Under the pieces are notes generated by a model. The model worked only from the letters and a program-made list of their open reading frames with translations. It ran no database searches and was not told where the DNA came from. A stretch of DNA of 11,257 nt from Actinomycetota bacterium (GTDB taxonomy: Bacteria; Actinomycetota; Actinomycetes; Nanopelagicales; Nanopelagicaceae): contig WLME01000024.1 of assembly GCA_009700365.1 (NCBI GenBank), positions 1 to 11,257 of the forward strand, in the 5' to 3' direction. Position numbers and translations under genes: made by a program. Of this stretch, positions 7,165-11,257 are shown piece after piece; within the stretch, counting starts at the first letter, position 1; each line of letters begins with the position of its first letter.

Positions 7165-8727
7165 CTATTCTCTCGCGATATCTACCGTTCTATCGGATTT
7201 GAGCCATCCAGAGTGAGTGATGACAATCAAAGTCCTCCCTATGCATTCACGAGCTATTCGCTCTTCAATCCGTGCGCCAAGACCTGCATCAAGGTGCTCC
7301 GTTGGTTCATCCAATAAAACAATGGGTGCATTCGAAAGCAGGGCGCGGGCTACCCCAACTCGCTTGGCTTCCCCTCCTGAAATAGGTCGGCCAAGTTCGC
7401 CAAGCACAGAATCAAGATCTATTGCATTGAGTTCGAGAAGGTCACACATCCTCTGTAACTCGGCATCGCTTGCATCTGGTTTTCCAATTTTCAGATTTTC
7501 TCGTAATGATGTGTTGAAAATATGCCCTCGCTGCAAAGAACCAGAAATCAGGTGGTGGATATCCGAGATATCGCGAACTTCAATGCCACCAATTGTCATT
7601 TCACCTGCGTACGGCAAAAGGCCCAAGATTCCCATGGCAAGAGTTGATTTACCTGACCCGCTCTTGCCCCGAATGACAAGGATTTCACCTGGCTTAACTG
7701 TGCAACTTACTGGAGCCATAAAGTGCTCATTCCACGCTACGCGAACGCCCTTCAATTCAACCTCATGCGCAGATGGAGAAAGTTTCGCAAACGGAGTCTG
7801 ATCATCAGAAGCAGCGAGGAATTCGTCAACCGAAATCTGAGCTCGAAGCAATTTCCCTGAAATGAATAGATTTGGATACCAAATAGTGATTCCTTCAAAA
7901 ATCACCAGAGGAAGAAATATGGCCATTGCAATTTTTACGGAAGGGATTGCAGAGACTCTAGATTGTTCATACATCAGTTCTGCTGATGCAACAATGACAA
8001 GACCGAAAACGAAGACCGAGAGCGCTTGCAGTTTAAGAATCAGTCTCAAAAGCCTTTTCTCAAGTTCTAAAATTTTTGCCTCTAAATTATGTAAATTTCC
8101 TAGAACTAGATCTTGATATCCAAATAGGACTGCTTCGGTAATTCCATATGTGGCATTCGAGAGTTGATGCGCGTACTGATTCTCCGCCTCTTCAATCTCA
8201 TAAGAGATTACAGAACAGCGGCTAGAGATGATTTTCGGGATGAAGAGAAGCAAAATTAAGGAACCAGGGAGGATAAAGATAAGAGTGAGAGGAAATATCC
8301 ACAGGGACACAATGATGCCGAAACCAATAGATACAAAGGCCGCATAGCGAGGAAGAACTACGCGCAACTGATATTCCTGCGCTCTTTCGACATCGTCAAC
8401 AATGGCCTTGACGAAGTTGCCTGAGTTGAGATCGTGCGTTAACTGATTAACGCGTGCTGCAAGTTTTTGATAGAGATTTACACGAAGAGAAGTGAGTCGC
8501 CTAAAAACGGTCTCGTGGCTGACTATTCTTTCAGCATAACGTGCGGCAGATCTAGAAATTCCAAAGAACCGAACCATCACAATCGAAACTCCGAGAACGA
8601 GGATTGGAGGATGTTGCGCAGCCATTGTTATTAACCAAGCGCTTGAAACGGTGAGCCCAATACCCCCCATGAGTGCAGCTGCACCGAGTGCTGTCGCCAC
8701 GGCCATTCTTGTTCGCTGCGATCTCAT
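7165..8727 (-). CDS. cydC: CydC subunit of the heterodimeric CydDC ABC exporter
   Basis: CydC pairs with CydD in the inner membrane. The pair exports reduced thiols (cysteine, glutathione in E. coli), with a role for heme also proposed, and is needed to assemble cytochrome bd. The 520 residues begin with an ABC type 1 membrane domain of about six helices (roughly 10-300), including SAWLITMAAQHPP and SAARYAERIVSHE, both typical of CydC. The ATPase domain follows: Walker A GKSGSGKST at 354-362, Q-loop glutamine 399, signature ISGGE at 449-453 in place of LSGGQ, Walker B LLDEP at 471-475 continuing as TEHLD, and H-loop H505. The ISGGE and DEPTEHLD wording separates it from CydD. The ATG overlaps the cydD TGA by 4 nt, with no ribosome site visible, so coupled translation is likely. 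Substrate in this organism is unknown. Confidence 0.93.
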   Translation of the reverse strand: MRSQRTRMAVATALGAAALMGGIGLTVSSAWLITMAAQHPPILVLGVSIVMVRFFGISRSAARYAERIVSHETVFRRLTSLRVNLYQKLAARVNQLTHDLNSGNFVKAIVDDVERAQEYQLRVVLPRYAAFVSIGFGIIVSLWIFPLTLIFILPGSLILLLFIPKIISSRCSVISYEIEEAENQYAHQLSNATYGITEAVLFGYQDLVLGNLHNLEAKILELEKRLLRLILKLQALSVFVFGLVIVASAELMYEQSRVSAIPSVKIAMAIFLPLVIFEGITIWYPNLFISGKLLRAQISVDEFLAASDDQTPFAKLSPSAHEVELKGVRVAWNEHFMAPVSCTVKPGEILVIRGKSGSGKSTLAMGILGLLPYAGEMTIGGIEVRDISDIHHLISGSLQRGHIFNTSLRENLKIGKPDASDAELQRMCDLLELNAIDLDSVLGELGRPISGGEAKRVGVARALLSNAPIVLLDEPTEHLDAGLGARIEERIARECIGRTLIVITHSGWLKSDRTVDIARE

Positions 8728-10355
8728 GATTTCACACGTTCAACTGCGATTACCCGGTCAGAACTCTTTTGCAAGTCTTCATCATGAGAAATACAAACTA
8801 ATGCGGCGCCATTTTCAGCTGCAGCACGCAACGCAGTCATAATTGCGGTAGCGCTATGCCGATCTAAATCCGCCGTAGGTTCATCTGCAACAATAAGTAT
8901 GGGCTTGCGTATAAGTGCACGTGCAACAGCAATCTTGCGAATTTGACCCCCAGACATTTGCGCACTCTTCTCATCACTTCCTCCAAGCTGAGTATCGAGA
9001 CCTTGTGGAAGTTCTTCTAATGGAAGTGAGAGAAGCTGCAGTGATTGGATTATCGCTTCGTCGCTAAAGAGCACTAAGCCTGCAGAATTATTCATGAGAG
9101 CGAATTGTTCTCGGATTGTGCCCGAAGCTAGCTGAGGTAGTTGAGGTACCCATGCAATCGACTTTTGATACGAAACCACCGTTTCAGGAGTGAGTGCTAC
9201 GCCATCGATCAGAATTTCGCTATCGAAGTGGAGACCAAGAAGATTGTTCGCAAAAGAGCTCTTTCCAATTCCAGATTCCCCCACGATAAAGATCACTTCT
9301 CCGCGGTGAATCGTCGATTCAGGAATTCTCGATTCTGGTGCATCCGGAATCGCTAGCTTCCAGTTGCGCCATGTAATCTCTTTACAGGAGGCAAAATCTC
9401 TATGTACTTGAGGAACTTGCACCAGTGCAGTCTCGGAGACAACGCGAAGTTGTTCGAGCACCTCTGTCCCATCCGCAGAAGCGTGAAAGAGTGAGGCGGC
9501 ATTGCGAAGTGGGAAATAGATTTCAGGGGCAAGAATGAGAACAGTGAGGCCGTGTAAAAATGAGATTTTCCCATCTACCAACCTCAAGCCTATGGAGACC
9601 GCTATCAGAGCTACTGAAATCGTGGCTGCTAGTTCTAATACGAATGCCGACAGGAATGAAATCCTAAGAACACTCATTGTTTCTTGGGTATATCGATCAC
9701 CCATATTCTGAATACGTTCTCCCTGTGATTTATTGCGCCCAAAAATTCGCAAGGTAATAAATCCTTGAAGCGAATCTTCAAAATACCTAGAAAGCGCGCT
9801 CAGCGATTTCCATTTCTTGCTTACAGAATCGCTTGTGTAGCGACCAATCAGAGCGCCAAAGAATGGAATGAGCGGAAGTGTAAGTATTGCAATGAGCGCT
9901 GAGAGTGGATCAAGGAAGAAGACCGTAATAATTACAGTTAAGGGAACTACTAACGCTGCGAATAGTTGGGGAATGAATCGACCAAGATATACATCCAGAG
10001 AATTAGCCCCTTTGACCAACAATGAGGCAAGTTCAGAAGATGAAACGGGTTCAACGGTGCCAAGAAGTGACGATACTTCACACCGTATTTCAGATTTTAT
10101 CGTTGCCGCCTTTGTGCTGCACCAAGATTCAAAAAAAGGCGTAAACACCGATCGAATAATCCATAGGGCGGCAAGGAGGACTATCCATTGCGAAGTGCTC
10201 GGATGCTTGTAAATGATTCCGACTATCACTGCGCCAAGCAAAAGTGCATTGAGGATAACTAACGCTGCTGAAACGAGAGAGCCAATTGCGGCGGTGATAA
10301 AAAGTTTGCGGCTACTGCTTCGAGATAGCAGTAGCCGCAGATCTTTAGATTTCAC
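8724..10355 (-). CDS. cydD: CydD subunit of the heterodimeric CydDC ABC exporter
   Basis: CydD is the partner of CydC in the membrane exporter that supports cytochrome bd maturation. From GTG at 10353-10355 it has 543 residues. The membrane domain (about 15-300) includes the CydD-typical ALIAVSIGLRLVDG, then LAPEIYFPLRNAA and FHASADG. ATPase motifs are Walker A GESGIGKSS at 359-367, Q-loop PQLPQ near 404-408, signature MSGGQ at 467-471, Walker B LIVADEPTADLD at 487-498 and H-loop SHDE at 523-526. The GTG overlaps the cydB TGA by 4 nt (GTGA). The frame is open up to 10451, but the extra 32 residues look random and overlap cydB, so I reject that start. Codons 6-17 contain a long perfect hairpin followed by a T-tract, described separately. 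CydC and CydD are separate here, unlike the fused CydDC of some Actinobacteria. Confidence 0.94.
   Translation of the reverse strand: MKSKDLRLLLSRSSSRKLFITAAIGSLVSAALVILNALLLGAVIVGIIYKHPSTSQWIVLLAALWIIRSVFTPFFESWCSTKAATIKSEIRCEVSSLLGTVEPVSSSELASLLVKGANSLDVYLGRFIPQLFAALVVPLTVIITVFFLDPLSALIAILTLPLIPFFGALIGRYTSDSVSKKWKSLSALSRYFEDSLQGFITLRIFGRNKSQGERIQNMGDRYTQETMSVLRISFLSAFVLELAATISVALIAVSIGLRLVDGKISFLHGLTVLILAPEIYFPLRNAASLFHASADGTEVLEQLRVVSETALVQVPQVHRDFASCKEITWRNWKLAIPDAPESRIPESTIHRGEVIFIVGESGIGKSSFANNLLGLHFDSEILIDGVALTPETVVSYQKSIAWVPQLPQLASGTIREQFALMNNSAGLVLFSDEAIIQSLQLLSLPLEELPQGLDTQLGGSDEKSAQMSGGQIRKIAVARALIRKPILIVADEPTADLDRHSATAIMTALRAAAENGAALVCISHDEDLQKSSDRVIAVERVKS
10299..10339 (-). terminator. 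Terminator-like hairpin inside the cydD 5' coding region
   Basis: Arms at 10327-10339 and 10307-10319 are perfectly complementary over 13 bp, with a 7-nt loop at 10320-10326. On the transcript strand the arms are TGCGGCTACTGCT and AGCAGTAGCCGCA, with 8 of 13 pairs G-C. They are followed by AAC and then five T residues at 10299-10303. This is the shape of an intrinsic terminator. It begins 13 nt after the cydB stop codon and lies within cydD codons 6-17 (leucine, serine and arginine codons). It may cut transcription after cydB, stabilise the cydB 3' end, or be a structure of no function. Geometry is directly seen; function is inferred. Confidence 0.5.
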
Positions 10356-11257
10356 TGATGCAGGATATGTGTTGCTGAATCTAGCGCGCCACGTTCTGGA
10401 TGAAGAATTTGGCTTGCACTTACGCGCTTTCTGAAGACCCAATAAGTCCACCCCTGATAGAGAAGTACCAGCGGAGTCATGATGACGGCGACTACTGTCA
10501 TAACTTTCAGCGTGTACTGCGTGCTTGAAGCATTTGTAATCGTCAAATCAAATTGAGCCCCAAGGGAACTAGGCATAACTCTTGGATATAGGGCATAGAA
10601 GAGATCTGCCACAAATGTTGCGATTGCGACTGCCGAGAAAATAAATGCCCAACCTTCGCGAACTTTTAGAGTAGCGGCTAACCCTGCTACCCAGGCAAGT
10701 GCCACAACTATAGAAAGGGTGAGGACAATTGCATTGAGTTTAGGGAGCATGAGATTTGTCCAGACCAAGAAGGCCACCGCTGCCACAGCAGCAACTAATC
10801 CAAGTTTGATTGCTAATGAACGCGCTTTCTCTCGGATGCCTCCTGCAGTCTTAAGGGATAGAAATATTGCACCGTGGGTGAGAAATACAGTGAGAGTGAC
10901 GACCCCGCCAAGTAGCGCATACGGATTTAGTAGGTTGAAGAATCCTCCCGTGTATTCGAGATTTCCAGCTGCAGATTTTTCAATTGGAACTCCGCGAACA
11001 ATATTTGCAAAAGCAACGCCCCACAGCAGTGCAGGTATAACGCTACTAATAAGGATTGCAATGTCCCATCGCTGGCGCCATTGTGCTTTTCCATACTTGC
11101 TTCGATATTCGAAAGCTACCCCACGAACAATCAGTGAGACCAGAATAAGGAAAAGCGGTAGATAAAAACCGCTAAAGAGGGTTGCATACCATTCAGGGAA
11201 TGCGGCGAATGTTGCTCCGCCAGCTACCAATAGCCACACCTCATTACCGTCCCATAC
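10352..11257 (-). CDS. cydB: Cytochrome bd quinol oxidase subunit II, C-terminal part (partial, runs off right edge)
   Basis: CydB is the membrane subunit of cytochrome bd, the high-affinity terminal oxidase that passes electrons from quinol to oxygen and helps cells respire at low oxygen. The reading frame is open to the last base and starts here with VWDGNEVWLLVAGGATFAAFP, the hallmark block near the CydB N-terminus, so about 40-55 residues lie outside the window. About eight hydrophobic segments remain of the nine expected, including SGFYLPLFLILVSL, ISSVIPALLWGVAF, LLGGVVTLTVFLTHGA and VMTVVAVIMTPLVLLY. FEYRSK after the second segment matches the family's DYRSK. There are 301 visible residues. 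The TGA overlaps the cydD GTG. An internal GTG at 11237-11239 lies inside the conserved block and is not the start. cydA is expected just upstream, beyond the window. Confidence 0.96.
   Translation of the reverse strand, partial: VWDGNEVWLLVAGGATFAAFPEWYATLFSGFYLPLFLILVSLIVRGVAFEYRSKYGKAQWRQRWDIAILISSVIPALLWGVAFANIVRGVPIEKSAAGNLEYTGGFFNLLNPYALLGGVVTLTVFLTHGAIFLSLKTAGGIREKARSLAIKLGLVAAVAAVAFLVWTNLMLPKLNAIVLTLSIVVALAWVAGLAATLKVREGWAFIFSAVAIATFVADLFYALYPRVMPSSLGAQFDLTITNASSTQYTLKVMTVVAVIMTPLVLLYQGWTYWVFRKRVSASQILHPERGALDSATHILHQ

Noticed and set aside
7217..7801. 194-codon plus-strand open frame opposite cydC
   Set aside because: It is antisense to the intact CydC ATPase domain and has no family resemblance or credible start context. 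It is a shadow.
10356..10451. Upstream extension of cydD to 10451
   Set aside because: It would overlap cydB by about 100 nt and adds residues unlike any CydD. The GTGA overlap at 10352-10355 is the better start.
10719..11165. 148-codon plus-strand open frame opposite cydB
   Set aside because: It is antisense to conserved CydB membrane segments and shows no motif.
1..11257. Search for an undescribed defence, mobile or biosynthetic system
   Set aside because: All eleven genes belong to known housekeeping or respiratory families. No integrase, transposase, terminal repeats, CRISPR array, tRNA or composition shift was seen.

Overview
The window is a dense block of eleven genes, all read from the minus strand, from a moderately low-GC actinobacterium (roughly 45-48% G+C by eye). 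The best sign of Actinobacteria is the run sepIVA - DUF177 - rpmF - rnc - smc. A SepIVA-like coiled-coil protein and a DUF177 protein upstream of RNase III are typical of that phylum (compare Rv2927c-Rv2926c-Rv2925c in Mycobacterium tuberculosis, from memory). Protein wording also fits, for example DLEQRREGD in RecG and DEPTEHLD in CydC. Low GC, tiny or negative gene spacing and shortened proteins suggest a streamlined freshwater lineage such as Nanopelagicales (acI). That placement is an inference.

Layout, in transcription order from the right edge to the left. (1) Respiratory block, 11257 to 7165: the 3' part of cydB (cytochrome bd quinol oxidase subunit II), then cydD and cydC, the two halves of the heterodimeric ABC exporter needed to assemble cytochrome bd. 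They are joined by 4-nt stop/start overlaps; cydA is expected just beyond the right edge. (2) Genome and RNA maintenance and cofactor block, 7160 to 3889: recG, rsmD and coaD. (3) Division, ribosome and chromosome block, 3892 to 1: sepIVA, a DUF177 gene, rpmF (57 codons), rnc, then the N-terminal half of smc, which leaves the window on the left.

No spacer exceeds 67 nt, so there is no long empty stretch and no room for a large promoter region. Read-through transcription with translational coupling is likely for most of the window. The regulatory signals I can see are a strong terminator-like hairpin with a 5-T tract inside the first codons of cydD, a palindrome in the rnc-smc spacer, and a weak extended -10 candidate abutting coaD.

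I see no mobile element, CRISPR array, tRNA, rRNA or toxin-antitoxin pair, and no undescribed multi-gene system. The content is conserved housekeeping and respiration. The observations most worth checking are the cydD hairpin, as a possible attenuator between cydAB and cydDC; the apparent CTG start of rnc; and the shortened SepIVA-like protein.
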